A stretch of 64,000 nt of DNA, taken from assembly GCF_900130035.1 (NCBI RefSeq), contig NZ_FQXQ01000004.1, positions 124,001 to 188,000 on the forward strand. The letters run 5' to 3'. A program made the translations under genes and the position numbers. Shown here piece after piece: positions 1 through 8,901 of this stretch. This DNA comes from Wenyingzhuangia marina. GTDB lineage: Bacteria; Bacteroidota; Bacteroidia; Flavobacteriales; Flavobacteriaceae. Below the pieces are notes generated by a model. The model had not been told where the DNA came from. It searched no databases and saw only the letters and a list, made by a program, of their open reading frames with translations. How positions within the stretch are numbered: the stretch's first letter is position 1; each line of letters begins with the position of its first letter.

Positions 1-540
1 CTTTAAAAGACTGTAATCAGGTCCTGTTTGATAGATGTCAAACACACGAATAAGTTGAAATATTGAATACACAAAAAGAACACAGCTTAAAAGCAAAGAA
101 AACTTGTATTTACTTTTGTGGTTAAAGAGATAAAAGGCACTAATTCCATAGAAAAAAGAACAAGAAAGAGTTCTTGTAATATGGATAACGGTTAAATTGT
201 TTTCAGCTATTAAAATGGCAGAATAAAAAAGTAAAACAGAAATGGAGAAAATCCAAATAAGGTTTTTTCGCACTTTTCCATCAAATGAAATAAGTCCAAA
301 TGATGCAATAGCAAAACTAGAAATCATTAAAAAATTATTGATAAGGACTGTGTTTAAGACAGGAAAAATATTATGATTGCTAAAAAGAAAGATGGCAACC
401 GTTTGAAAAATAATAGACAAGGTAAGCAACATTAAGTACCAATATTTGTGTTGATAAAAATATTGATAGATAAAAAGGACAATAATAAACAAATTGTTTA
501 GTGCTAAAAAAAAGAATATCGAAGCGTAATCTAAGGTCAT
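1..540 (-). CDS. Membrane protein, partial (N-terminal multi-helix region, possibly of a sensor)
   Basis: An open frame runs leftward from an ATG at 538-540 to the window edge without a stop, giving the first 180 residues of a longer protein. It is almost entirely hydrophobic, with about six or seven predicted membrane helices separated by short charged turns (for example SFDGKVRKNL and FNHKSKYK). N-terminal regions of this kind are found on membrane-anchored histidine kinases and GGDEF proteins, but the C-terminal part that would decide this lies outside the window. Function is therefore unassigned; only the membrane topology and reading frame are supported. Confidence 0.6.
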   Translation of the reverse strand, partial: MTLDYASIFFFLALNNLFIIVLFIYQYFYQHKYWYLMLLTLSIIFQTVAIFLFSNHNIFPVLNTVLINNFLMISSFAIASFGLISFDGKVRKNLIWIFSISVLLFYSAILIAENNLTVIHITRTLSCSFFYGISAFYLFNHKSKYKFSLLLSCVLFVYSIFQLIRVFDIYQTGPDYSLLK

Positions 541-817
541 ATTTATTCTTCTTTATTAGTTTTAACTTGTTATTGAAAGTAATTTGTGTTCTTTTTAGAA
601 AAAACATACGGTACTTAGTAAATATACGTAAAATACTGTACTAAGTAAATATTTTATATGAACTTTAGTTACGGTCAACTTTATAATTTAAACTCCAGTT
701 TTAGTATTCTTTTTTTAATAGCATTTTATTCCATTAGACCTTAGTTTGCTTTTTAGGATTAGTAACTCACTCTTTATAAATAATTTTTAATGATGATTAA
801 TACATGATTTTAATTTT

Positions 818-943
818 TTAGTTGTCTTTATGTTCAAAATCTTCTTTGTCTTTGTTTTGAATTCTTTTGATGATTAAATAAATAATGATTCCAATAGTAA
901 TGATTAGAAAAGCAGCGTATATACCTAGAATTAAAAAACTCAT
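818..943 (-). CDS. Small single-pass membrane protein (41 aa)
   Basis: A short frame begins with ATG at 941-943 and ends with TAA at 818-820. The product starts MSFLILGIYAAFLIITIGI, a single membrane helix, followed by a basic stretch (IKRIQNKDK) and an acidic/polar tail. It lies only 2 bp downstream of the YbjQ-type gene on the same strand, so the two are probably co-transcribed. It is not similar to a family I can name. The hydrophobic-then-charged layout and the tight spacing support it as a real gene, but a chance frame cannot be excluded. Confidence 0.5.
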   Translation of the reverse strand: MSFLILGIYAAFLIITIGIIIYLIIKRIQNKDKEDFEHKDN

Positions 944-945
944 TT

Positions 946-1260
946 TTATTTTAGTTTAACAGCAGTTCCATAAGCTAGAATTTCAGAAGCTCCTTGAGTA
1001 ATGGTAGAAGTAGTAAGTCTGATGTTTACGATGGCATCTGCTCCTAGTTTTTGTGCATCTTGTGTCATTCTTTGTAAAGCTTGTTCTCTAGCTTGAGCTT
1101 GTAGTTTGGTGTATTCATCAAGTTCCCCTCCAACAAAGTTTTTTAATCCTGCCATAAAATCACTGGCTACACTTTTAGCTCTTACAGTGCTTCCTCTTGC
1201 AATACCTAAAATTTCTGTAATTTCTTTATTTGGAATGTTTTCTGTTGTGGTAATAATCAT
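946..1260 (-). CDS. YbjQ/UPF0145 family heavy-metal-binding-domain protein
   Basis: This 104-residue cytoplasmic protein has the family features of YbjQ (UPF0145, DUF74): an N-terminal MIITTTENIP strand, the GIARGSTVRAKS segment, a central helix ending in REQALQRM, and the conserved QKLGADAIVNIRL strand near residue 75. Length matches the family (about 105 aa), which forms pentameric beta-rich rings. The molecular function is not established; the name 'heavy-metal-binding domain' reflects annotation rather than proof. It probably forms a short operon with the 41-residue membrane protein that follows after 2 bp. Confidence 0.88.
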   Translation of the reverse strand: MIITTTENIPNKEITEILGIARGSTVRAKSVASDFMAGLKNFVGGELDEYTKLQAQAREQALQRMTQDAQKLGADAIVNIRLTTSTITQGASEILAYGTAVKLK

Positions 1261-1297
1261 GTTTTCTGTATTAAATTTTTAATACTTAAATATAACT

Positions 1298-1326
1298 AAA
1301 AAAGCCTTTTCTATTAAGAAAAGGCT
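1298..1326 (-). terminator. Rho-independent terminator of dnaB
   Basis: Read on the minus strand, an 11-bp perfect stem (AAGCCTTTTCT paired with AGAAAAGGCTT) with a four-base loop is followed by a T-rich tract. It lies just past the dnaB stop codon and separates dnaB from the ybjQ-type gene. Confidence 0.8.
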
Positions 1327-1360
1327 TACTGTGTGTTTACTCAGTTGTTGTGTTTATTAT

Positions 1361-2875
1361 TTAAAACGGAACATCGTCATCATCGGGTTGTACTGGAGCA
1401 TCAAAAGCATCTGCAGGATTTATGTTTCCAGACAAGTCATTAAAGTTCATGGAAGATTCTAATTGTCCGCCAAAGTCATCTTCTAAATCTGAGAATTTTG
1501 CTAAGTGACCTGTAAATTTTAATCTAATATTATCTAATCCACCGTTACGATGTTTGGCAACAATAAATTCTCCTTGTCCCTCACAAGGCGTGTGGTCATC
1601 ATCATCCCATTCTGTCATTCCGTAATATTCTGGACGGAAAATGAATGATACAATATCAGCATCTTGCTCAATCGCTCCAGATTCACGTAAATCTGAAAGT
1701 AACGGACGTTTACTTCCTCCACGAGTTTCTACCGAACGAGATAACTGAGACAAAGCAATTACAGGAATGTGTAATTCTTTTGCCAGGGCTTTTAAGTTAC
1801 GAGAAATCATAGAAATTTCTTGTTCACGATTTCCTCCAGCAGCTCCACCAGCAGTCATTAACTGCAAGTAGTCAATAACAATAATTTTTATATCGTGTTG
1901 AGATTTTAATCTACGGGCTTTTGCACGTAAATCAAAAATAGATAGAGAGGGGGTATCATCAATAAAAATAGGCGCTTCTGATAAGTTTTTTACTTTTACG
2001 TTTAGCTGCTCCCATTCATGAGGTTCTAAAGTTCCTTTTCTTAATTTTTCTGAAGACAATCCTGTTTCCGAAGAAATCATACGGGTAATTAACTGTACCG
2101 AAGACATCTCTAGAGAGAAAACTGCAACTCCGTGATTAAAATCAATGGCCATGTTTTTAGCCATAGAAATTACAAATGCCGTTTTACCCATACCCGGACG
2201 TGCCGCAATAATAATTAAATCCGAAGGTTGCCAACCAGAAGTCAAAGCATCTAATTTGGTAAAACCAGTGGCGTAACCAGACATTCCTTCTCTACCTCCT
2301 AATTCTTCAATTTTTTTAAGGGCTTGCCTTACCAAAGAATCAGATGTTTCAGAACTCTTTTTTAAATTTCCTTGTGTTACTTCAAAGAATTTGGTTTCTG
2401 CCATGTCTAACAAATCAAATACATCGGCAGTTTCATCATAAGATTGTTCAATAATTTCACTAGAAATAGTAATCAATTGTCGTTGTATATATTTCTGTAA
2501 AATAATACGAGCATGGAACTCAATATGGGCTGATGAAGAAACTTTTTGAGTCAGTCCAATCAGGTAAAAATCACCTCCAACCATATTCAGTTTTCCATCT
2601 TTTTTTAATTGATTAGATACTGTTAATAAGTCGGTAGGTTCAGAATTCTGGAACAAAGTGTGAATGGCTGAATAGATTGCTTGATGTTGTTCTCTGTAAA
2701 AAGCATCAGCATGTAAAATATCAATTACTGTATCAATTCCTTTTTTATCAATCATCATAGCTCCTAGCACAGCTTCCTCCATATCTACTGCTTGTGGTGG
2801 AATTTTTCCATGTGCCAAATTGATGATCTTACTCTTGTCAATTTTCTTTCCTGAAAAGCTTTTTGTTTGTTCCAT
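1361..2875 (-). CDS. dnaB: Replicative DNA helicase DnaB
   Basis: The 504-residue product is the hexameric helicase that unwinds DNA at the replication fork. The N-terminal helical domain (about residues 25-130, beginning PPQAVDMEEAVLGAMM) is followed by the RecA-like ATPase domain (about 190-460). The latter carries the Walker A motif ARPGMGKTAF, the Walker B strand IIVIDYLQLM and the SRSVETRGGSKRP region. The tail is acidic (PDDDDVPF), typical of Flavobacteriia. Length is normal and no intein is present. A TAAATTTG -7 element sits only seven bases upstream of the ATG, so the transcript may have little or no leader. A terminator follows. Confidence 0.98.
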   Translation of the reverse strand: MEQTKSFSGKKIDKSKIINLAHGKIPPQAVDMEEAVLGAMMIDKKGIDTVIDILHADAFYREQHQAIYSAIHTLFQNSEPTDLLTVSNQLKKDGKLNMVGGDFYLIGLTQKVSSSAHIEFHARIILQKYIQRQLITISSEIIEQSYDETADVFDLLDMAETKFFEVTQGNLKKSSETSDSLVRQALKKIEELGGREGMSGYATGFTKLDALTSGWQPSDLIIIAARPGMGKTAFVISMAKNMAIDFNHGVAVFSLEMSSVQLITRMISSETGLSSEKLRKGTLEPHEWEQLNVKVKNLSEAPIFIDDTPSLSIFDLRAKARRLKSQHDIKIIVIDYLQLMTAGGAAGGNREQEISMISRNLKALAKELHIPVIALSQLSRSVETRGGSKRPLLSDLRESGAIEQDADIVSFIFRPEYYGMTEWDDDDHTPCEGQGEFIVAKHRNGGLDNIRLKFTGHLAKFSDLEDDFGGQLESSMNFNDLSGNINPADAFDAPVQPDDDDVPF

Positions 2876-2882
2876 AGAAGAG

Positions 2883-2890
2883 CAAATTTA
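2883..2890 (-). promoter_or_regulatory. Candidate -7 element (TAAATTTG) of dnaB
   Basis: On the minus strand this octamer matches the Bacteroidota -7 consensus TAnnTTTG exactly. It ends seven bases before the dnaB start codon. No clear TTTG lies 19 bp further upstream, so the call rests on the -7 match alone. Confidence 0.45.
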
Positions 2891-3074
2891 ATCGATATTC
2901 TGATTTTTTAATAAAAAAAGAGAAGTTAATTTTTCTACAAAAACTGTTAACAACTTTTATTTTGTTGATAAGTATTTTAAAAGTCTAGTAGGAGTGCTTT
3001 CTTTAGCGATTTTTTTTGCTAAAATGTTATTTTTATTGAATTTATATTAGCTATGGTGACGAAAGTCAAAAGTG

Positions 3075-3082
3075 TACCTTTG
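3075..3082 (+). promoter_or_regulatory. Candidate -7 element (TACCTTTG) of the HAD phosphatase gene
   Basis: An exact TAnnTTTG match lies 26 bp upstream of the ATG at 3109, in the intergenic region divergent from dnaB. A clear -33 TTTG at the usual spacing is not visible. Confidence 0.45.
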
Positions 3083-3108
3083 CGATGTAAAACATAAAGC
3101 AACAAAAC

Positions 3109-3912
3109 ATGGATTTATCTAAAGTAAAACTGATTGTGACGGACATGGACGGAACCTTATTAAACTCCGAACACAACGTAAGCAATTTGTTTTTTGAGCA
3201 ATTTGAAATCTTAAAAGCCAAAAATATAAAGTTTGTGGCAGCTAGCGGAAGACAATATCACAGTATTTTACAAAAATTAGAAAGTATTAAAGAACATATT
3301 ACCATAGTGGCCGAGAATGGTGCTTATGTGGTAGCCAATGATCAAGAATTATTTGTTAATGCGTTGGATAAAAAAGATGTGATAGAATTGATACGTTTAA
3401 GTCAACAAATTCCAGAGACCCATATTGTACTTTGCGGTAAAAAAAGAGCTTATTTTTTAAAGGAATCCGCTGAATTTAAAAATACGGTTACTGAATATTA
3501 TAGTGAATATGAGTTGGTAGAAAGCTTTGAAGAGTTGCCAAATGATGATTTTTTAAAGATAGCCTTATGTCACTACGATGGTTCTGAAGCAAACATTTAC
3601 CCTTATTTAAAACATATAGAGGGAGATTGGCAAATAAAAGTATCGGGTGAGTTGTGGGTAGACATTGCTTTACAGGCCAATCACAAAGGAAATGCTTTGA
3701 CTCGTATTCAAGAGCAACATGGAATTACAGATGAAGAAACCATGGCTTTTGGAGATTATCAGAACGATTTAGAAATGCTTAAAAAAGCAAAATATAGTTT
3801 TGCGATGGCCAATGCACACAAAGATGTAAAGCAAATAGCCAATTACGAAACTCTTTCTAATAATCATTTTGGCGTAGAATCAATTCTTGACAAACTGATT
3901 GCTGTAATTTAG
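3109..3912 (+). CDS. Cof-type HAD-IIB family phosphatase
   Basis: This 267-residue soluble protein belongs to the Cof/YidA group of haloacid-dehalogenase phosphatases, which dephosphorylate sugar phosphates, FMN or related small metabolites. Motif I is DMDGTLLNS near residue 12, with both catalytic aspartates. Motif II is the AASGRQ strand-end. The conserved lysine lies before the cap exit (HKGNALTRI), and motif III/IV is AFGDYQNDLEML. The cap domain (about 85-185) is of the C2B type. The substrate cannot be deduced. It is followed after 27 bp by the SpoU methyltransferase gene and may be co-transcribed with it. Confidence 0.9.
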   Translation: MDLSKVKLIVTDMDGTLLNSEHNVSNLFFEQFEILKAKNIKFVAASGRQYHSILQKLESIKEHITIVAENGAYVVANDQELFVNALDKKDVIELIRLSQQIPETHIVLCGKKRAYFLKESAEFKNTVTEYYSEYELVESFEELPNDDFLKIALCHYDGSEANIYPYLKHIEGDWQIKVSGELWVDIALQANHKGNALTRIQEQHGITDEETMAFGDYQNDLEMLKKAKYSFAMANAHKDVKQIANYETLSNNHFGVESILDKLIAVI

Positions 3913-3939
3913 TATTTTCGCATTAAATTAAAAAGAGAC

Positions 3940-4737
3940 ATGCACAAACAAATTAGTAGTGCTCAAAATAGCATCATTAAATCTTTGGTGGTTTTAGGTG
4001 AAAAATCAAAAGCACGAAAACAATCTGGAAGTTTTATAGTAGAAGGTAGAAGAGAATTGTCTTTGGCTTTACAAGGGGGATATCAACTTGTGCAGGTGTT
4101 TTATTATAAAGATTTACTACCTCCAAATTATGATATCACCCAATTTGCTGCAGATACTTATATTGAAGTCAGTAAAGAAGTATATGAGAAAATAGCTTAC
4201 AGAGCTACTACAGAAGGAGTTTTAGCAGTGGTAAAAGACAAATCTATGCAATTGAGTGATTTGAAATTTAACACCAAGACTCCTTTAATTTTAGTAGCAG
4301 AAGCCCCTGAAAAACCGGGGAATATTGGAGCTATGTTAAGAACAGCTGATGCTGCTAATGTAGATGCTGTTTTAATTGCGAATCCTAAAACTGATATGTT
4401 TAATCCTAATATTATTCGTTCTAGCGTAGGTTGTTTGTTTACTACTCAGATAGCTACGGGAACTACTCAGGAAATATTAGCTTATTTAAAAGAACATCAA
4501 GTAGCTACTTATGCTGCAGCTTTAAAAGAGGATTCAGAATATTATCATCACCAAAACCTTACAGAATCTACTGCATTGATAGTAGGGACAGAGGCTGTAG
4601 GGTTGTCTGATGAGTGGTTAGAGCAATCCACTAAAAAAATTATTATTCCCATGTTGGGAAAAATAGATTCTATGAATGTGTCCGTTGCTGCCGGAATATT
4701 AATGTACGAAGCCAAAAGACAACGTAATTTTAAGTAA
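3940..4737 (+). CDS. SpoU/TrmH-family RNA 2'-O-ribose methyltransferase
   Basis: The 265-residue product has an N-terminal substrate-binding domain (residues 1-105; FIVEGRRELSLAL is the SpoU-sub_bind signature). The C-terminal SPOUT catalytic domain shows the three motifs: PEKPGNIGAMLRTADAA, the LIVGTEAVGLSDEW segment and the IPMLGKIDSMNVSVAAGI trefoil-knot motif. It transfers methyl groups from S-adenosylmethionine to a ribose 2'-OH in rRNA or tRNA. The exact target nucleotide cannot be read from sequence. A heptanucleotide repeat separates it from the downstream protease gene. Confidence 0.92.
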   Translation: MHKQISSAQNSIIKSLVVLGEKSKARKQSGSFIVEGRRELSLALQGGYQLVQVFYYKDLLPPNYDITQFAADTYIEVSKEVYEKIAYRATTEGVLAVVKDKSMQLSDLKFNTKTPLILVAEAPEKPGNIGAMLRTADAANVDAVLIANPKTDMFNPNIIRSSVGCLFTTQIATGTTQEILAYLKEHQVATYAAALKEDSEYYHHQNLTESTALIVGTEAVGLSDEWLEQSTKKIIIPMLGKIDSMNVSVAAGILMYEAKRQRNFK

Positions 4738-4775
4738 TGAGTATAAAGTATCAAGTAAAAATATTTATTTGATTT

Positions 4776-4806
4776 AACCAACAACCAACAACCAACAACC
4801 AACAAC
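4776..4806. repeat. Heptanucleotide tandem repeat (AACCAAC) x4
   Basis: Four perfect copies of AACCAAC plus a partial AAC lie between the methyltransferase stop and the Ste24-type protease start, ending six bases before the ATG. Being a 7-mer in the leader of the downstream gene, copy-number change would alter leader length or spacing rather than a reading frame. Confidence 0.9.
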
Positions 4807-4812
4807 TAAAAA

Positions 4813-6045
4813 ATGACAGGTACTATTTTATTTATTATCATTATAGCATTAATTGTGATCAACTTTATTAAAGATGAAGTGATTAGTTATGTAAACGCTT
4901 TACATTTTAACGATCCTATTCCAAAGGAATTAAAAGATGTATATGATACAGAAGCTTATGAAAAATCACAAGCTTATAAGATGGAGAATTATAAATTTTC
5001 AACCCTATCAGGTTTATTTAGTTTTGTGGTAACTCTTTTGTTTTTTCTGCTAGATGGTGTTGCCTTGGTAGAAAAATGGTCTTTACAAATTACTTCAAAT
5101 TCTATTTTACAAACCTTGGTGTTTTTTGGTATCATAGGTTTGGTGAGTTCTATTATTCAGATTCCTTTCGGCTATTATCACACTTTTGTGATTGAAGAAA
5201 AGTTTGGTTTTAACAAAAGCACTAAAAAATTATTTGTGATTGATAAAATCAAAGGGCTTTTGATGACCTTGGTTTTAGGAGGAGGATTGTTGTGGTTAAT
5301 TACCTGGTTGTATAGCAAAATGGAGCAAAATTTTTGGTGGTATGCTTGGTTGGTGTTTGCTGTGTTTACATTGTTTTTAACCATGTTTTATTCAAGTATT
5401 ATTGTTCCTTTATTTAACAAGCAAACTCCTTTAGAAGAAGGAAGTTTAAAAGACAAATTATTTGCCTATGCTACAGCACAAGGATTTAAACTAGATAATA
5501 TTTTTGTGATAGATGGTTCCAAGCGTTCTACCAAAGCCAACGCATATTTTACAGGTTTTGGTCCCAAAAAAAGAATTGTATTGTACGATACTTTGGTTCA
5601 AGATTTAAGCGAAGAAGAAATTGTAGCAGTGTTTGCACATGAAGTAGGTCATTACAAAAGAAAACATACTATTTTTAATATGATTGCTTCTTTGTGCTTA
5701 ACAGGTTTTACTTTATTTATTTTAGGAAGGTTGTTGGGGAATCCTTTACTGGCTGATGCATTTGGAGTAGAAAAAAGTAGTTTTCATATCGGGATGTTGG
5801 CTTTTGGAATTTTATATAGCCCCATTTCGGAAATTACAGGAGTAATTATGAATCTTTTTTCTAGAAAGTTTGAATATCAAGCAGATGATTTTGCTAAGGA
5901 AACATATGAAGGAAAATATTTAATATCATCACTTAAAAAACTATCTAAAAACAGTTTAAGTAATTTAACACCACACAAATGGAATGTGTTTTTTCATTAT
6001 TCACATCCTACCTTGTTACAGCGAGTATTGAATTTGAAAAAATAG
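4813..6045 (+). CDS. M48 family (Ste24/CAAX-protease-like) membrane metalloendopeptidase
   Basis: The 410-residue integral membrane protein has several hydrophobic helices in its first half. The zinc site is HEVGH near residue 278 (VFAHEVGHYKRKH), with a third ligand glutamate in the FEYQADDFA segment near 355. The layout (N-terminal M48 helical domain, then peptidase domain) and the length match Ste24/CAAX prenyl endopeptidases rather than the shorter HtpX. In bacteria such proteins act in membrane-protein quality control; a prenylated substrate is not expected. The start is the ATG directly after the heptanucleotide repeat. I infer membrane proteolysis with high confidence but no specific substrate. 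Confidence 0.92.
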   Translation: MTGTILFIIIIALIVINFIKDEVISYVNALHFNDPIPKELKDVYDTEAYEKSQAYKMENYKFSTLSGLFSFVVTLLFFLLDGVALVEKWSLQITSNSILQTLVFFGIIGLVSSIIQIPFGYYHTFVIEEKFGFNKSTKKLFVIDKIKGLLMTLVLGGGLLWLITWLYSKMEQNFWWYAWLVFAVFTLFLTMFYSSIIVPLFNKQTPLEEGSLKDKLFAYATAQGFKLDNIFVIDGSKRSTKANAYFTGFGPKKRIVLYDTLVQDLSEEEIVAVFAHEVGHYKRKHTIFNMIASLCLTGFTLFILGRLLGNPLLADAFGVEKSSFHIGMLAFGILYSPISEITGVIMNLFSRKFEYQADDFAKETYEGKYLISSLKKLSKNSLSNLTPHKWNVFFHYSHPTLLQRVLNLKK

Positions 6046-6152
6046 TCGTATATCGTAGAAAAAATAGTATATTTATTAAGAAGATACATAGCAATTTACT
6101 GGTGACATTTTAAAAATGCCATCGGTATTTTTGTTTTAAAAATAATCGGTTT

Positions 6153-8357
6153 ATGGGCTATATAATTGATGTAGAAGCGGAAAACAAAGAAATTACGCGT
6201 AGGTATAAAGACCTTTTAAAAGATAGCTATCAGTATTTGTCAGATGATGATAAAAAGTTGATACGTAAAGCCTTTGATATTGCTGTTGAGGCACATAGTG
6301 AACAAAGAAGAAAAACAGGAGAACCTTATATATATCATCCTATTGCTGTGGCAAAATTGGTGGCGGTAGAAATTGGTTTGGGAGCGATCTCAATTGCATC
6401 AGCTTTGTTGCACGATGTTGTAGAAGATACTGACTATACCATAGAAGATATGGAGCGTTTGTTTGGTGAAAAAGTAGCTAAAATTGTAAACGGGTTGACT
6501 AAGATTTCTAGAATGAGTAAAGACCAAATGGCCTCTATTCAAGCAGAGAACTTCCGTAAAATGTTACTAACCTTAAATGATGATGTCCGTGTTATTTTAA
6601 TAAAAATTGCAGATCGTTTGCATAATATGCAAACGATGGATGCCATGCCTCCTCATAAACAAGTAAAGATTGCCTCAGAGACTTTATATATTTATGCTCC
6701 CTTGGCTCATCGTTTAGGATTGTTTAATATTAAAAGTGAGTTAGAAGATTTAGGATTAAAATATACGGAACCTGAGGTTTATAACTCTATAGAGAAAAAG
6801 ATCATCGCTAATAAAGATAATCAGTTAGATTATATAGAAAATTTCTCTTCAAAAATAAGTCAAGCACTAGAAAAACAAGGATTTAAGTTTGAGATTAAAG
6901 GTAGAACCAAGTCTATTTTTTCTATTCGTAAAAAAATGCTTTCTCAAGGAGTAAAGTACGAAGAGGTTTATGATAAGTTTGCCATTCGTATTATTTATGA
7001 TTCCGAAGGCGAAAATGAAAAATTTGATGCATGGAAAATATATTCCATTGTTACAGATAATTATAGACCAAATCCTAGTCGTTTAAGAGATTGGATTTCT
7101 CAACCCAAAACTACTGGGTACGAAGCTTTACATATTACGGTAATGGGGCCAGAAGGACGTTGGGTTGAAGTACAAGTTCGTTCTAAAAGAATGAATGAAA
7201 TTGCCGAAAAAGGATATGCAGCTCACTTTAAATACAAACAAGGAGAGGTTAACGAGAGTGGTTTAGAATCATGGTTAAATAGGTTAAAAGACACTTTAGA
7301 AAACCACAGTATGAATGCTGTAGATTTTGTGGAAGATTTTAAGTTGAATTTATATTCTAAAGAAATCTTTATTTTTACGCCTAAGGGAGATATTAAATCT
7401 TTACCTAAAGGTGCATCTGCTTTAGATTTTGCATTTAGTATTCATACCGACATCGGCTTAAAATGTAGAGGAGTAAAAGTCAACGGAAAGTTAACTCCTT
7501 TAGATCGAGTTTTAGAAAGTGGAGATCAGGTTGAGGTGATTACTTCGGAAAACCAAAAGCCATCAGAAAGGTGGTTGACTTTTGTGGTGACTGCCAGAGC
7601 AAGAGCCAAAATTCGTCAAGCCTTAAAAGAGGAAGAACGTAAAGTTGCAGCGGATGGAAAAGAGTTGTTGAGAAGAAAATTACGTCATTTAAAAATTGAA
7701 CCTTCAGATAAAAATTTAGGAGCAATGATTTCTTACTTTAAGCTAAAAACTACTTTTGATTTGTTTTATAGAGTAGGAGTTGGAACCATTGATAATACTC
7801 AAATAAGAAATTTTGCCAATCAACAAACCAGTACTTTTGCTAAATTGTTCCGTAGAACAAAATCAGATCCTTCTAAAATTGAAAAGAAAGAAGAGCTTTC
7901 TACCAATTACGATTTGCTTTTGTTTGGAAATGATAATGAAAGGTTAGAGTATACATTATCTAAATGTTGTAATCCTATTCCTGGAGATAAAGTGTTTGGT
8001 TTTTTAACGGTTAACGAAGGAATTAAAGTTCATAAAACCAATTGTCCAAACGCCATTAGTATGCAGTCTAATTATGCATACAGAATTATGAAGGCTCATT
8101 GGGTAGATTCAACCAAGCAAGAATTTAAAGTTACCTTAAGTATTACAGGAGAAGATAGTTCTGGAATGCTAGGAAACATTACAAGAGTTATTTCTAGTAA
8201 TAATCATGTTAATATTAATAGCCTAAATATTTCTGGAGATGGTAGCTTATTTGAAGGTAAATTTACCATCACCATTAATAATAAGAGTAAACTAAAGAAA
8301 ATAACACAGCAGTTACAAGGTGTAAAAGGGGTGAAGCGAGTAAAACGTATTATTTAA
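6153..8357 (+). CDS. Bifunctional (p)ppGpp synthetase/hydrolase, Rel/SpoT type
   Basis: The 734-residue protein makes and degrades the stringent-response alarmone (p)ppGpp. Domains in order: HD hydrolase (about 45-190, with intact HDVVEDT), the synthetase domain (about 240-360, with GRTKSIFSIRKK and YDKFAIRIIYD), TGS (about 405-465, IFIFTPKGDIKSLP), a helical region with a CC-containing conserved segment (YTLSKCCNPIPGD), and a C-terminal ACT domain (about 655-734). Retained HD residues point to hydrolase activity as well as synthesis, as expected for the single long RSH enzyme of Bacteroidota. It is followed by a Fur-family gene and purA, an order frequent in Flavobacteriia. Confidence 0.97.
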   Translation: MGYIIDVEAENKEITRRYKDLLKDSYQYLSDDDKKLIRKAFDIAVEAHSEQRRKTGEPYIYHPIAVAKLVAVEIGLGAISIASALLHDVVEDTDYTIEDMERLFGEKVAKIVNGLTKISRMSKDQMASIQAENFRKMLLTLNDDVRVILIKIADRLHNMQTMDAMPPHKQVKIASETLYIYAPLAHRLGLFNIKSELEDLGLKYTEPEVYNSIEKKIIANKDNQLDYIENFSSKISQALEKQGFKFEIKGRTKSIFSIRKKMLSQGVKYEEVYDKFAIRIIYDSEGENEKFDAWKIYSIVTDNYRPNPSRLRDWISQPKTTGYEALHITVMGPEGRWVEVQVRSKRMNEIAEKGYAAHFKYKQGEVNESGLESWLNRLKDTLENHSMNAVDFVEDFKLNLYSKEIFIFTPKGDIKSLPKGASALDFAFSIHTDIGLKCRGVKVNGKLTPLDRVLESGDQVEVITSENQKPSERWLTFVVTARARAKIRQALKEEERKVAADGKELLRRKLRHLKIEPSDKNLGAMISYFKLKTTFDLFYRVGVGTIDNTQIRNFANQQTSTFAKLFRRTKSDPSKIEKKEELSTNYDLLLFGNDNERLEYTLSKCCNPIPGDKVFGFLTVNEGIKVHKTNCPNAISMQSNYAYRIMKAHWVDSTKQEFKVTLSITGEDSSGMLGNITRVISSNNHVNINSLNISGDGSLFEGKFTITINNKSKLKKITQQLQGVKGVKRVKRII

Positions 8358-8399
8358 AAAAAAGCCCCTTTTTTTAACAAGATAAAACAAATAAAAGTA

Positions 8400-8407
8400 T
8401 AAATTTG
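8400..8407 (+). promoter_or_regulatory. Candidate -7 element (TAAATTTG) of the Fur-family gene
   Basis: An exact match to TAnnTTTG located 31 bp upstream of the chosen ATG at 8439, in the gap after rel. No convincing -33 element is visible at 19-bp spacing. Confidence 0.45.
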
Positions 8408-8438
8408 CATCTTGCTGTTTTTAAACAACAACCTAGTC

Positions 8439-8879
8439 ATGGATACTAAAGAAAAAAATCAAGAAATCGTTAAAAATGTGTTTGTTAAGTTTTTAGAAAC
8501 TAATAAACATCGTAAAACGCCTGAGCGTTTTGCCATTTTGCAGGAAATTTATGATTTAGAAGAACATTTTGATATTGAGTCTTTGTATATCAATATGAAA
8601 AACAAAAAGTATCGAGTAAGTAGAGCTACCCTCTATAATACTATAGAATTGTTGTTAGAATGTGGTTTGGTAAGAAGACATCAATTTGGACAAAACCAAG
8701 CACATTACGAAAAAAGTTTTTTTGACAAGCAGCATGATCATTTGATTTTAGACAGTGGAGAAGTAGTTGAGTTTTGCGACCCAAGAATACAAACCATTAA
8801 GAAAACAATAGAAGATGTATTTGGTGTAGAGATTCATAAACACTCTCTATATTTTTACGGAACTAAGAAAGAAAATTAG
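8439..8879 (+). CDS. Fur family transcriptional regulator lacking the cysteine zinc site
   Basis: The 146-residue protein has the Fur winged-helix DNA-binding domain (residues 1-80: [14 protein letters not shown], then [23 protein letters not shown]). It also keeps the dimerisation domain with the metal-ligand segment [16 protein letters not shown] and a terminal [11 protein letters not shown] chose the ATG at 8439 because upstream codons give only a TTG and an atypical extension. The usual LxCxxCG structural zinc cysteines of Fur are replaced ([10 protein letters not shown]), so the metal chemistry differs from classical Fur. Which of Fur, Zur, Mur or PerR it resembles functionally cannot be settled here. 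Confidence 0.88.
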   Translation: MDTKEKNQEIVKNVFVKFLETNKHRKTPERFAILQEIYDLEEHFDIESLYINMKNKKYRVSRATLYNTIELLLECGLVRRHQFGQNQAHYEKSFFDKQHDHLILDSGEVVEFCDPRIQTIKKTIEDVFGVEIHKHSLYFYGTKKEN

Positions 8880-8901
8880 AATTATACATTTATAAAGCAA
8901 A

